Source: Bacteroidales bacterium UBA3623 | GTDB lineage: Bacteria > Bacteroidota > Bacteroidia > Bacteroidales > UBA932 | Direction: 5' to 3' | DNA: 30,431 nucleotides | NCBI GenBank assembly: GCA_002373715.1 | Contig: DFLI01000138.1 | Coordinates: forward strand, 1 to 30,431 | Part shown: positions 1 to 7,008 of the stretch, piece by piece | Layout of the letters: the number at the start of each line of letters is the position of its first letter | How positions within the stretch are numbered: position 1 is the first letter of the stretch | The notes under the pieces: generated by a model | The model's input: the letters and a program-made list of their open reading frames with translations, nothing else | Told to the model about the DNA's origin: nothing | The model's database searches: none | Made by a program: the position numbers and the translations under genes

Positions 1-896
1 TCCATCACCTGGGCATACAGCTCCTTGGAACCCTTGTCCTTGGCCCGCTGGAAGAAGAACGGTTCGGCCGCATAGCGGAACATCTGGATGAAGAGGTTCA
101 TAATCACGGCCAGCTTCACCGCAGCCTGGTACACGCCCAGGGTGGCCTGCCATTGGGCCGATGAGGTGTCGAAGAAGCGGAAAAGCACCCTGTCCAGGAA
201 GTCGTTGGCAACGCCCGGCAGGGCTGCCACCATGAGGGGGATGGAGTACACCAGCATGCGCTTTACCAGGGCACCGTCCCACACCAGTTTGAGCCTTGCG
301 ATGTCCGGAATGAAGAGCACCAGACACAGCACGCAGCTAATGAGGATGGCGAAGATGGGATAGGTAAAGTCCGGCTTGGCGGGGTATACGAAGAACAGAA
401 CCAGGTTGGCACCCGTTTCCGTAAGGATTTTAATGGTTTTGAAGATGGCAAACTTAACGGCCTTGTGTTCCTGCCGAAGTTTGGCGAAGAGGATGGCGGT
501 GATGCTGTCGCAGAAGAGGATGGAGGCCACATAGATAATGAGGCGCTTGTACCCCACATAGCCCATGGCGGCCGACAGAGGCTCGGAGAAGGCCACCATA
601 CAGGCCAGGAAGGCCAGATTGAGGCCAAAGACCGTAAGGAGCGCGCCGGAATATACCTTCCGAGGGTCCTCCCCTTCTTTGTTGGCGTAGCGGAAACAGC
701 CCGTCTCCAAACCCAGCACCAGAATGACCTGCAGGATGGCAATATAGGCCATGAACTCCGTCACCACCCCATACTGCATCTGCGTAAGCGTACGGGTGTA
801 GATAGGAACGAACAGGAAGTTCAGAATCCTGGCCAGGATGGAACTGAAGCCATAAATGGCGGTTTCTCCGGCCAATTGTTTCAACGGGCTTGCCAT
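1..896 (-). CDS. Polysaccharide/oligosaccharide flippase (MOP superfamily), C-terminus cut by window edge
   Basis: The reading frame is open from an ATG at 896 to the window edge (about 298 codons), so the C-terminal part is missing. The protein starts MASPLKQLAGETAIYGFSS and alternates long hydrophobic helices with short charged loops. The N-terminal region with PIYTRTLT followed by YGV is typical of Wzx/MurJ-like members of the MOP flippase superfamily, which move lipid-linked saccharides across the inner membrane. Family assignment comes from topology and the overall pattern, not from a catalytic motif. It is divergent from the prolyl isomerase gene with only 38 bp between the two start codons. 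Which saccharide it moves cannot be told from this fragment. Confidence 0.75.
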   Translation of the reverse strand, partial: MASPLKQLAGETAIYGFSSILARILNFLFVPIYTRTLTQMQYGVVTEFMAYIAILQVILVLGLETGCFRYANKEGEDPRKVYSGALLTVFGLNLAFLACMVAFSEPLSAAMGYVGYKRLIIYVASILFCDSITAILFAKLRQEHKAVKFAIFKTIKILTETGANLVLFFVYPAKPDFTYPIFAILISCVLCLVLFIPDIARLKLVWDGALVKRMLVYSIPLMVAALPGVANDFLDRVLFRFFDTSSAQWQATLGVYQAAVKLAVIMNLFIQMFRYAAEPFFFQRAKDKGSKELYAQVM

Positions 897-921
897 ATAT
901 CTTACAAATTTACTAATTTTG
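889..921 (+). promoter_or_regulatory. Possible promoter of the prolyl isomerase gene
   Basis: CTTG at 889-892, a 21-nt spacer and TAATTTTG at 914-921 approximate the Bacteroides -33/-7 consensus. The -7 box ends 13 nt before the ATG at 935, leaving a very short leader. The -33 element would lie inside the first codons of the divergent flippase gene. Confidence 0.35.
905..912 (-). promoter_or_regulatory. Possible -7 box for the flippase gene
   Basis: Read on the minus strand, the sequence is TAAATTTG, an exact match to the Bacteroides -7 consensus TAnnTTTG. It ends 8 nt before the ATG at 896. I see no matching TTTG -33 element about 20 nt upstream, so this is a weak call. Confidence 0.3.
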
Positions 922-934
922 TAAAAAATAGAAA

Positions 935-1609
935 ATGATGAAAAAGATAGTCTTCGTTGTTTTGTCATTCTGCCTTTTGCTCTCCTGCAAAACCCGCAGC
1001 GGAGAATCTGTAGCCGTGGACCTCACGCCCAAGGACAGCCTGGCCGCCGTAAAGGCCGCCCAGGGCCTGCCGGAAGAGCCCGTCTTTGACATTGTCACCA
1101 CCGAAGGCACCATCCGCGTGCGCCTTTTCAAAGATACGCCCCTGCACCGGGACAACTTTACCAAGCTGGCCCTGGCCGGGTATTACAACAACCTGCTGTT
1201 CCACCGCGTTATCAACGGCTTTGTGATTCAAGGCGGAGACCCTTTCACCCGGGACACTTCCCTGGTGGCCAAATGGGGAGAAGGCGGCCCCAGCTATACC
1301 ATTAAGGCAGAGATGAGGGATGCCGATGGGAACCCTCTCCACAAGCATGTGAAGGGTGCCCTCGCAGCAGCCCGGCAGGGAGACATTGCCAATCCCTTCA
1401 AGGAGTCGTCAGGCTCGCAGTTCTACCTGGTACAAGACCCGGAAAACTGCCGCCATCTGGATGGAGAATATACCGTATTTGGAGAGACCATTGCCGGTCT
1501 TCACGTAATAGACAGAATTGCCGCCATGCCCACCGATCGCATGGACCGTCCGCTGGAAGATGTTAAGATTTTGTCTATCAAGCCCAACAAAGAACTTAAC
1601 AGCAAATAA
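935..1609 (+). CDS. Cyclophilin-type peptidyl-prolyl cis-trans isomerase, lipoprotein
   Basis: The 224-residue protein begins with a lipoprotein signal peptide whose lipobox LLSC places the lipid-anchored cysteine at residue 18. It is therefore probably a periplasm-facing membrane lipoprotein. The cyclophilin domain covers about residues 50-220. It has the FHR active-site motif at residues 89-91 (the arginine equals human CypA Arg55), the QGGDP stretch at 99-103 and the SGSQFYLV strand. All expected core segments are present, so it should catalyse X-Pro isomerisation during envelope protein folding. The start is one of two adjacent ATGs (935 or 938). It converges on the CobW-type gene, with a strong hairpin between them. 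Confidence 0.9.
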   Translation: MMKKIVFVVLSFCLLLSCKTRSGESVAVDLTPKDSLAAVKAAQGLPEEPVFDIVTTEGTIRVRLFKDTPLHRDNFTKLALAGYYNNLLFHRVINGFVIQGGDPFTRDTSLVAKWGEGGPSYTIKAEMRDADGNPLHKHVKGALAAARQGDIANPFKESSGSQFYLVQDPENCRHLDGEYTVFGETIAGLHVIDRIAAMPTDRMDRPLEDVKILSIKPNKELNSK

Positions 1610-1680
1610 GTTTGGCACAGCTTTTGCGATATAAAAAACCGAATAGTTTTTTAATAGGTTAAGTTTTTAGGTTAGAATGG

Positions 1681-1713
1681 GAACGGGTCCTGCTGAGACA
1701 GCAAGACCCGTTC
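1681..1713. terminator. Bidirectional intrinsic terminator between convergent genes
   Basis: GAACGGGTC (1681-1689) pairs with GACCCGTTC (1705-1713). An inner TGCTG/CAGCA stem closes on an AGA loop, so almost the whole element is base-paired. A TTT follows on the plus side. It lies between the prolyl isomerase gene (+) and the CobW-type gene (-) and probably stops transcription from both sides. Confidence 0.75.
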
Positions 1714-1751
1714 TTTGCGTCTTTCCCCTCGGGGGAGGGACTTGTCAAAGG

Positions 1752-2897
1752 TTAATTTGCCAAGCAGCTGTCCATCAGCTTTTCCAGGGCGGGCTTGTCC
1801 AGGTTCTGGCCGATGAACACAATCTTCTGCATGCGGTCTCCGTACTCCTCGGTCCAGTCCTGCCGGAGCTTGCGGTCCCGCTCCATCATCTCGGCCAGCT
1901 GGTCGGGTTCCATGGTAGCGAACCACAGGCCGCAGTCCTTGAGAGTCTTCTGCTTGCCAGCCTGCTCGAAGAGGTAGCACTTGTCAATGTCGTCGGAGAA
2001 ATAGCACAGACCCTTGGCGCGAATTATATTCTTGGGCCATTTGGTGGCCACCATGTGGTCGAACTTATTCAAATCCAGGGCCGGGCGGCGGGTGTACACG
2101 TAGGTGTCAATGCCGTATTCCAGGGCTTCACCCTCGGCCTCTCCTTCCTCGTCCTCTCCCTCAATGGCGGCAATCCAGGCGGCCGATGTAGCCACGGCGT
2201 CAAAATCGAACATGCCCGTATAGATGAGCTCGTCCAGGTCCACATCTCCGTAGTTGCACTCCAGCACCTTGGCGCCGGGGTTGATGCTCTTCACAATGCC
2301 CTTGAGCTTGCCCAGCTCTTCCGGGGTAATATCGGCCGCCTTGTTCAGCAGCACGATGTTGCAGAATTCAATCTGCTCAATCACCAGGCGCTCCAGGTCG
2401 TCTTCGCCGATGTCTTCCTTCTGCAGGGCGGCACCGCTTTCGAACTCGTCCTTCATGCGCAGGGCGTCCACCACCGTGGCAATGCAGTCCACGTACGGAA
2501 GACCGTTGGCTACCGACTGAGGAGCCAGGGCCGGCATGGTGCTGATGGTCTGGGCAATGGGAGCCGGCTCGCAGATGCCGCTGGCTTCAATCACAATGTA
2601 ATCGAACTTGCGGGTGGCCATCAGGTCGGCCAGCTGGGCCACCAGGTCCATCTTCAGGGTGCAGCAGATGCAACCGTTCTGCAGGGCCACCAGGCTGTCG
2701 TCCGTGGAGCCCACGACGCCACCCTTCTCCACCAGGTCTGCATCAATGTTCACCTCGCCAATGTCGTTCACAATAACGGCGAACTTAATGCCCTTCTTGT
2801 TGGACAAAATGCGATTCAGAAGCGTAGTCTTTCCGCTTCCCAGATACCCGGTGAGCAGCAGCACCGGCGTTTCTTTTCTATCAAGAGTAATGTTCAT
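1752..2897 (-). CDS. CobW/COG0523-family GTPase, probable metallochaperone
   Basis: I start this 381-residue protein at the ATG at 2897, because the in-frame codons upstream lie in promoter/leader sequence. It is a G3E P-loop GTPase. The Walker A GYLGSGKT is at residues 17-24, the family's metal-binding CICC motif at 76-79 and a NKAAD guanine-specificity motif near the middle. An acidic glutamate-rich linker precedes a C-terminal CobW_C domain beginning around YGIDTYVYTRRP. COG0523 proteins use GTP hydrolysis to insert zinc, cobalt or other metals into client proteins in the cytoplasm. The metal cannot be assigned here: no Zur-like site or cobalamin gene is visible nearby. It is monocistronic in this window. 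Confidence 0.9.
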   Translation of the reverse strand: MNITLDRKETPVLLLTGYLGSGKTTLLNRILSNKKGIKFAVIVNDIGEVNIDADLVEKGGVVGSTDDSLVALQNGCICCTLKMDLVAQLADLMATRKFDYIVIEASGICEPAPIAQTISTMPALAPQSVANGLPYVDCIATVVDALRMKDEFESGAALQKEDIGEDDLERLVIEQIEFCNIVLLNKAADITPEELGKLKGIVKSINPGAKVLECNYGDVDLDELIYTGMFDFDAVATSAAWIAAIEGEDEEGEAEGEALEYGIDTYVYTRRPALDLNKFDHMVATKWPKNIIRAKGLCYFSDDIDKCYLFEQAGKQKTLKDCGLWFATMEPDQLAEMMERDRKLRQDWTEEYGDRMQKIVFIGQNLDKPALEKLMDSCLAN

Positions 2898-2969
2898 AAT
2901 ATAAAGGTAGAGGTCTCTCTTAAAATTTTGCTCAAAAATCCCTAAGCACCCCACAACGAGGAAACGCCG

Positions 2970-3000
2970 CAAAGTTACTCATTTCCGAGTAGCCGTGCAA
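2970..3000 (-). promoter_or_regulatory. Promoter of the CobW-type GTPase gene
   Basis: On the minus strand a TTG (3000-2998, within CTTG) is followed after 20 nt by TAACTTTG (2977-2970), matching the Bacteroides -33/-7 pattern. The leader to the ATG at 2897 is about 70 nt. Confidence 0.6.
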
Positions 3001-3071
3001 GTGCCGCTTCAATAGGGAGGCTGGCAGAGAGATGGTGGGGTGGAACTGGATGCCATCGGCATATAAGCAAA

Positions 3072-3104
3072 CCGCCACCCCTTCGCTGTTTGAAGAGATG
3101 GCGG
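3072..3104 (-). terminator. Terminator of the fimbrillin-like lipoprotein gene
   Basis: Read on the minus strand, CCGCCATCTCTTC pairs with GAAGGGGTGGCGG (13 pairs, two of them T-G) around the loop AAACAGC, followed by TTTGCTT. It sits 45 nt after the stop of the minus-strand gene ending at 3149. Confidence 0.6.
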
Positions 3105-3148
3105 GTTGGTTTTATGCCCAATAGGGCTGCGGGCATTAAGCGCGGATA

Positions 3149-4231
3149 CTAATAAGTATCAATAAACACGTAGGTGCCGTCAGCCTTTACAGGGCTGTTC
3201 AAAGCGAATTCTCCAGAATAGGCATTTCTAACTCCATTTCTGGTCATGTCTTTCTGAATTGTTACCAACCCCTCATTCTCATTAAAAAATATCGTGGCCT
3301 CATTTAAATAATCATCAGACCAAGTGCCCCATCCATTGCTGCCAACCTTGTTCTCCGGATTGTTATCCACCGCCTGCTTATAGGTTTGACCTGGAGTATA
3401 GTAAAAGAGTTTGTCTCCACTCAAATCAGTCGTTCCCTTTGATACGATAAGGAATGTTTTGGTTGACTGAGCCATCTTCAAGGTGGACTGATAATAGTTG
3501 CCTGCACTGAAGGTCACACTCTTGGAGCAAGTGTACATCTTGCTATCGCTGCTGTTTATGGCCGAGAAACTAACAGTCTTGCTTGAAACAGCCGGCAAGG
3601 CTACATATAGCTCGCTCGTAGCCGTCGAAGGCGTGACGATATAGTCCAACGTACCGATAGAAATAGCCAACGGCTTCACGCTGATAGTGGCGGAACCTGC
3701 TTCATTCTTCGTGGTGAACTTGAAGATTGCAAACTGGGGCTCAGGCTGCGTGGTAACAGTCAGGCTGGGCGTAGCCGTTTGAATGGTACCCGCGCCCACG
3801 CGAACGTCCAAATTGGCATTGAGGGTGCCGTCTTGAGATGCCAACAATACACCTGCAGGTTTTACGCCGGAATGGTCGTCCATCGCAGCAGACTTCGGAT
3901 ATATAATCGTACAAGCGCTGTTGTCGGGAGTGCCATCTACAACGGAGAAGGTGATAGTGGCGGCACCGGTACCGTCTACGGCTGTGATGGTGGCATCAGC
4001 CATTTGGTTACCGTCCTTCGTGTAGAGGATGGCGAGATGCTCGTCCACGGCCCAATCCACCTTAAGATAGGTGGACTGATCGCTTATGGCTTTTGTGAAT
4101 GTCGACTTCGGCGCCAATGTAGCGGTAATGGTAATACCATCGGCAGTTTGATCGATCTTGTTTACTGATTCTATCTTGTTGCAGGCGGCCAATGCAAGGG
4201 CCAATCCAATGAATACAAATACTTTCTTCAT
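3149..4231 (-). CDS. Fimbrillin-like (Mfa-type) surface lipoprotein
   Basis: The 360-residue protein has a lipoprotein signal peptide (MKKVFVFIGLALALAAC) with the lipobox cysteine near residue 17. The pattern is that of Bacteroidales fimbrillin-family lipoproteins: a VDWAVDEHLAILY strand early on, repeated beta-strand stretches, and NYYQSTLKM closing the first domain at about residue 240. It then has a C-terminal segment of about 110 residues rich in Gly, Asp and aromatics. I chose the ATG at 4231 over the one at 4237 because a GGAGGA lies 7-8 nt upstream of it. Its likely role is a surface or pilus component or adhesin, inferred from fold resemblance only. It follows the 44-residue peptide gene by 18 bp and probably shares its transcript. 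Confidence 0.55.
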   Translation of the reverse strand: MKKVFVFIGLALALAACNKIESVNKIDQTADGITITATLAPKSTFTKAISDQSTYLKVDWAVDEHLAILYTKDGNQMADATITAVDGTGAATITFSVVDGTPDNSACTIIYPKSAAMDDHSGVKPAGVLLASQDGTLNANLDVRVGAGTIQTATPSLTVTTQPEPQFAIFKFTTKNEAGSATISVKPLAISIGTLDYIVTPSTATSELYVALPAVSSKTVSFSAINSSDSKMYTCSKSVTFSAGNYYQSTLKMAQSTKTFLIVSKGTTDLSGDKLFYYTPGQTYKQAVDNNPENKVGSNGWGTWSDDYLNEATIFFNENEGLVTIQKDMTRNGVRNAYSGEFALNSPVKADGTYVFIDTY

Positions 4232-4249
4232 AATCATGTCCTCCTTACA

Positions 4250-4384
4250 TTAAAAACCAAACGGATCAGGAGCATCGAGATAATCGGTGGGGTCATCCAG
4301 ACCGCTGGCGCAGATGACGCCTTCATACTTTAGCTCCACCACTTCAATGGCGGGAGCCTCATAAAGTTCGTTGTGTTTTGTCAT
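4250..4384 (-). CDS. 44-residue acidic peptide upstream of the fimbrillin-like lipoprotein
   Basis: This short frame runs from the ATG at 4384 to a TAA at 4250-4252. The peptide starts MTKHNELYEAPAIEVVELKY and ends in an Asp/Pro/Gly-rich tail, DPTDYLDAPDPFGF, with a single cysteine at residue 25. It has no hydrophobic signal peptide. Support for it being real: a promoter in the correct position, an 18-bp gap to the next gene's start, and a GGAGGA for that next gene sitting directly after this stop. From memory, Bacteroidales genomes often carry similar small peptides (an aPxVEVxEL-like core followed by an acidic Gly/Asp/Pro tail) ahead of fimbrillin-type lipoproteins. I know of no assigned function. 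Confidence 0.65.
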   Translation of the reverse strand: MTKHNELYEAPAIEVVELKYEGVICASGLDDPTDYLDAPDPFGF

Positions 4385-4437
4385 AGTATTGTTGGTTTTG
4401 TGTTAGAGTTATCCGTGGGTTGAAAAGTATAATAACG

Positions 4438-4468
4438 CAAATGTAAGTAAATGTATATTAATACACAA
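4438..4468 (-). promoter_or_regulatory. Promoter of the peptide/fimbrillin-like gene pair
   Basis: On the minus strand, TTG (4468-4466), a 20-nt spacer and TACATTTG (4445-4438) match the Bacteroides promoter pattern. About 50 nt separate it from the ATG at 4384. Confidence 0.55.
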
Positions 4469-4494
4469 TGAGATAGAGTAATAATTGGCGCAGA

Positions 4495-4540
4495 GTCAAG
4501 AATGCGCATCAAAAATTTACACAGGGTCAAGAATATGCAT
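4495..4540. repeat. Pair of direct repeats 31 bp apart
   Basis: GTCAAGAATGCGCAT (4495-4509) recurs as GTCAAGAATATGCAT (4526-4540), 13 of 15 identical, with starts 31 bp apart, close to three helical turns. A second short direct repeat, TGAAACATG, follows at 4543-4551 and 4555-4563. They lie upstream of the minus-strand peptide promoter and could be regulator sites, though the region also looks like decayed DNA. Confidence 0.4.
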
Positions 4541-4586
4541 TTTGAAACATGCTGTGAAACATGACGCGTGTAGAAAAGCAGCGGGT

Positions 4587-4619
4587 GTGGCAAGATATAT
4601 CTTTGATTATTCTTGCCAC
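4587..4619. repeat. 9-bp perfect inverted repeat
   Basis: GTGGCAAGA (4587-4595) and TCTTGCCAC (4611-4619) are perfect inverted copies with a 15-nt AT-rich spacer. No T-run follows on either side, so an operator or a remnant hairpin is as likely as a terminator. Confidence 0.4.
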
Positions 4620-4786
4620 GCCATCGGATCCTTTCTCTCTAAGGTCACTCGAATATTTTTACCACACCTATAACAAGTGTACACTAACTATGGTAGTTTA
4701 CTAGTGAAGGCATGCCTTTATTGGTTTTAAAAAATAAGAAACGTAGATAAATCTGTACATATTAATATTCATACAGCTTTATTGTA
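4620..4786. other. AT-rich intergenic DNA with no recognisable gene
   Basis: I see no coding region, RNA gene or clear promoter here. It joins the inverted repeat at 4587-4619 to the 8-bp repeat tract and seems to be decayed sequence ahead of the truncated kinase remnant. A short palindromic AAGGCATGCCTT lies near 4708-4719. Confidence 0.4.
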
Positions 4787-4842
4787 ATACGGATATACAG
4801 AGACACGAATATACAGGTATACATATATACAGAGGTACAGAT
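4787..4842. repeat. Degenerate 8-bp tandem repeat (consensus about ATACAGAT)
   Basis: Seven consecutive in-register octamers can be read: ATACGGAT, ATACAGAG, ACACGAAT, ATACAGGT, ATACATAT, ATACAGAG and GTACAGAT. The TACAG core recurs at exact multiples of 8. The tract ends 16 bp before recognisable PfkB homology begins, so it marks the broken end of that gene. Confidence 0.7.
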
Positions 4843-4858
4843 GTATTTCTGTTATTCT

Positions 4859-5110
4859 GTGATTATCCTTACCAAGGGAATCTACGGAAGCTGGGTCATC
4901 TGGAAGGAGGGCAAAAGCTTCCTGGGCACGCCCAAGGTAAAAGTTAAAAGCGCGGTAGGTGCCGGCGACTCGTTCACGTGAGCCTTCATCGGCAGCATCC
5001 TCAACGGCGCGAGTATCCAAGAGGCACATAGAGTTGCTGTCAACGTGTCGGCCTACGTATGTACACAAGAAGGGGCTATGCCCTTATTACCTGAAGAGAT
5101 CAAATTATGA
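4859..5110 (+). pseudogene. C-terminal remnant of a PfkB-family sugar kinase
   Basis: In one frame (codons starting at 4859) the translation reads VIILTKGIYGSW, later VGAGDSFT, then a TGA at 4979-4981, then AFIGSILNGASI and AYVCTQEGAMP up to a TGA at 5108-5110. The GAGDS motif with its catalytic-base aspartate is the signature of ribokinase/fructokinase-type PfkB kinases. The family normally has about 290-330 residues, but only about the last 80 are present, interrupted by the in-frame stop. The stop replaces a residue inside the usually conserved GAGDSFTxAF segment. The final stop overlaps the next start as ATGA, so an ancestral operon is still visible. I consider it non-functional. Confidence 0.75.
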
Positions 5111-5394
5111 AAAGAGATTACTTTGAAGGGGCCGATGTGGCCGTCACCATCTGTGCCAAGGACGGCACTATCCTGGACATGAATCAGAAGTCGAAGAAGA
5201 CATTCTTGAAGCCGGGAAGGGAAGAGCTTATCGGGCATAATGTGCTTGACTGTCATCCAGATCCGACGCGCTCTATGCTGGAAGATATGCTCCATAATCC
5301 GCGAACAAACGTATACACCGTGGAAAAAGAAGGAGACAAAATACGGCCCCTGACAGCCACGACACGCATAAAACCATATAAGCAGTTTTGCTGA
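5107..5394 (+). pseudogene. PAS-domain protein with a replaced C-terminus
   Basis: The frame of 95 codons starts MKRDYFEGADVAVTICAKDG and resembles the small single-domain PAS proteins of Bacteroidales (DMNQKSKKTFLKPG, GHNVLDCHPDPTRSMLEDML, VYTVEKEG). After about residue 77 the expected strands (a KxxIYQTPWY-like segment and a final beta-strand) are missing. They are replaced by IRPLTATTRIKPYKQFC, which does not look like the family. The start overlaps the stop of the kinase remnant by ATGA. I infer that this gene was cut by whatever brought in the ATPase gene that begins about 15 bp further on. It could still be translated as a truncated PAS protein, but its function is unlikely to be intact. 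Confidence 0.6.
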
Positions 5395-5409
5395 ACTAGT
5401 GGCAAACAA

Positions 5410-6792
5410 TCATAGGCAAGGCACCATATATAGGGGGATATACAGAATACTACCTTTCTCTATGACATCTCCCGTATGCACAACGTAGGGTTGAGATAGG
5501 TGCGTAGAATATTTCTTAATGCACTTATCCAGGGACGTTGTGGTAAATCCAGCGGAGGATTTCACCTCGATGGGCGAAATATTGTGTCGACTTGTAATGG
5601 CTTTCTTAGAAATGAGGAAGTCGATTTCCATTCTATCTTCTTTATTCTCACGGGAAGGGTTGGAGTAGAAGAAAAGCTTGCAACCGATAGCTGTGAGCAT
5701 CTGGCCAACCACATTTTCCATCAACATTCCAGCGTTAATCTCCAACTTGTCCTTGAGAATCTTCTGGTATAACTGTTCAGAGACAATCCCTCGCTCATCG
5801 AAGGCATGACTGATCATGAGACCTGTGTCACTCATGTAGCATTTGAGAGCATTATCACGCTGCTTGAGACCTAAGCCGATGCTGGGCTCAGTGGTATTGA
5901 ATGCTAAATTTACCATCTTGGAGTCCCTAAGCCAGAAAAAGGAACTGTCATAGTCCCGGAAGCGAGCATCTTTGTTAAGGTCTGAGAGCTGGAACTTGTG
6001 CTCGTGAAGCTGGAGTTGACTAGGAATCGCGTCGTAGATAGCCCTAACTTTGGGCGTATGCACGCCTGCGTACTGGTCAATGCAGTTGTAATAGAGGTTG
6101 AGAATCTGGCGTTTGACACGGTCAACATCCTCGAAGGATTTGGTGTCCAGGTATTCTAGGATGGCCTGGGGCATACCACCGATAATCATATATAGGCGAA
6201 AGTAGTCCATGAGTTTGCGATGCATGGACTGACCGACAGATTCACGGGTGGCGAATTTCATCCGAACAAAGTCCATCAGGGATTCTTCTCCCATGGCCCA
6301 GAGGAATTCTTCGAAGTCCATCGGATGCATAACTATACTTTCCTCTTCGGAGGGGACCAAATAGTCTTCCTTCTTCTCACCTCTCTTACGCTTCTTCTTT
6401 GTGCTCATCTTCATGCCAAGCAAGGATCCGGTTTCCAGGTAATCGTAGCGGCCATCCTCAACCAGGTATTTAATTGCTGCACGAGCTGCGGGGCAGAATT
6501 CAATCTCGTCAAAGACGATGATGGACTCCCTAATGTAGAGTTTGGTAGAGAAGTATGTGCTCAGGTAGGTGAAGAGCATGTCCAGATTATCCTTGTAATT
6601 CTTGAAGAGGTCTTTGATGTCATCGCCGACTTTGAAGAAGTCAATGATGATACAGCTTTTGTATTCTTTCTGGGCAAAAACCTTAACGATGTAGCTTTTG
6701 CCCACACGTCGGGCACCTTCAATCATCAAGGCGGACTTGCCTTTGCGCTTGTTTTTCCAGAGCACCAACTGGTCGTACATCTTTCTTTTCAT
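5410..6792 (-). CDS. AAA+ ATPase with DUF4143 C-terminal domain
   Basis: The 460-residue protein is started at the ATG at 6792 (MKRKMYDQLVLWKNKRKG), because the in-frame extension upstream overlaps the promoter. The Walker A GARRVGKS is at residues 26-33, Walker B IIVFDEIEF has its acidic pair at 95-96, and there is a sensor-like ETGSLLGMK at 120-128. HPMDFEEFL at 156-164 and GGMPQAI are hallmarks of the family. The C-terminal DUF4143 part ends with EIDFLI and PIEVKSS, a PD-(D/E)XK-like half-site. These ATPases are widespread in Bacteroidetes and archaea and their role is not firmly established. It is divergent from the nuclease-like gene at 7009. No hairpin follows its stop. A short insert of basic residues (TKKKRKRGEKKED) lies at about 131-143. 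Confidence 0.85.
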   Translation of the reverse strand: MKRKMYDQLVLWKNKRKGKSALMIEGARRVGKSYIVKVFAQKEYKSCIIIDFFKVGDDIKDLFKNYKDNLDMLFTYLSTYFSTKLYIRESIIVFDEIEFCPAARAAIKYLVEDGRYDYLETGSLLGMKMSTKKKRKRGEKKEDYLVPSEEESIVMHPMDFEEFLWAMGEESLMDFVRMKFATRESVGQSMHRKLMDYFRLYMIIGGMPQAILEYLDTKSFEDVDRVKRQILNLYYNCIDQYAGVHTPKVRAIYDAIPSQLQLHEHKFQLSDLNKDARFRDYDSSFFWLRDSKMVNLAFNTTEPSIGLGLKQRDNALKCYMSDTGLMISHAFDERGIVSEQLYQKILKDKLEINAGMLMENVVGQMLTAIGCKLFFYSNPSRENKEDRMEIDFLISKKAITSRHNISPIEVKSSAGFTTTSLDKCIKKYSTHLSQPYVVHTGDVIEKGSILYIPLYMVPCL

Positions 6793-6873
6793 CACGAAAT
6801 CAAGCTTTGGATTTACAAAAATATACACGGAATCAAGCTTATCCGACACGCAATTTCTACACGAAATCAAAGG

Positions 6874-6905
6874 CAAATATAAATATAAGTCATGTGATAT
6901 CCAAG
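6874..6905 (-). promoter_or_regulatory. Promoter of the DUF4143 ATPase gene
   Basis: On the minus strand CTTG (6905-6902), a 20-nt spacer and TATATTTG (6881-6874) fit the Bacteroides consensus. The leader to the ATG at 6792 would be about 78 nt. A second -7-like box, TATTTTTG, lies at 6823-6816 but lacks a -33 partner. Confidence 0.5.
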
Positions 6906-7008
6906 CATTATAGCCCACTTTCGATTAATACAAGAGAACATAATCATTGTTCGCACGATTAATTTCGTTAAATATGTAAGCATAACACGCTATTAATCAG
7001 TAGATGCC

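Noticed and set aside
1677..2945. 422-codon plus-strand frame opposite the CobW-type GTPase
   Set aside because: The minus strand carries Walker A, CICC and CobW_C motifs. The plus frame has none and overlaps the terminator.
4769..5068. 99-codon minus-strand frame opposite the kinase remnant
   Set aside because: The opposite strand shows clear PfkB homology in frame, while this frame's C-terminus is only the translated 8-bp repeat tract.
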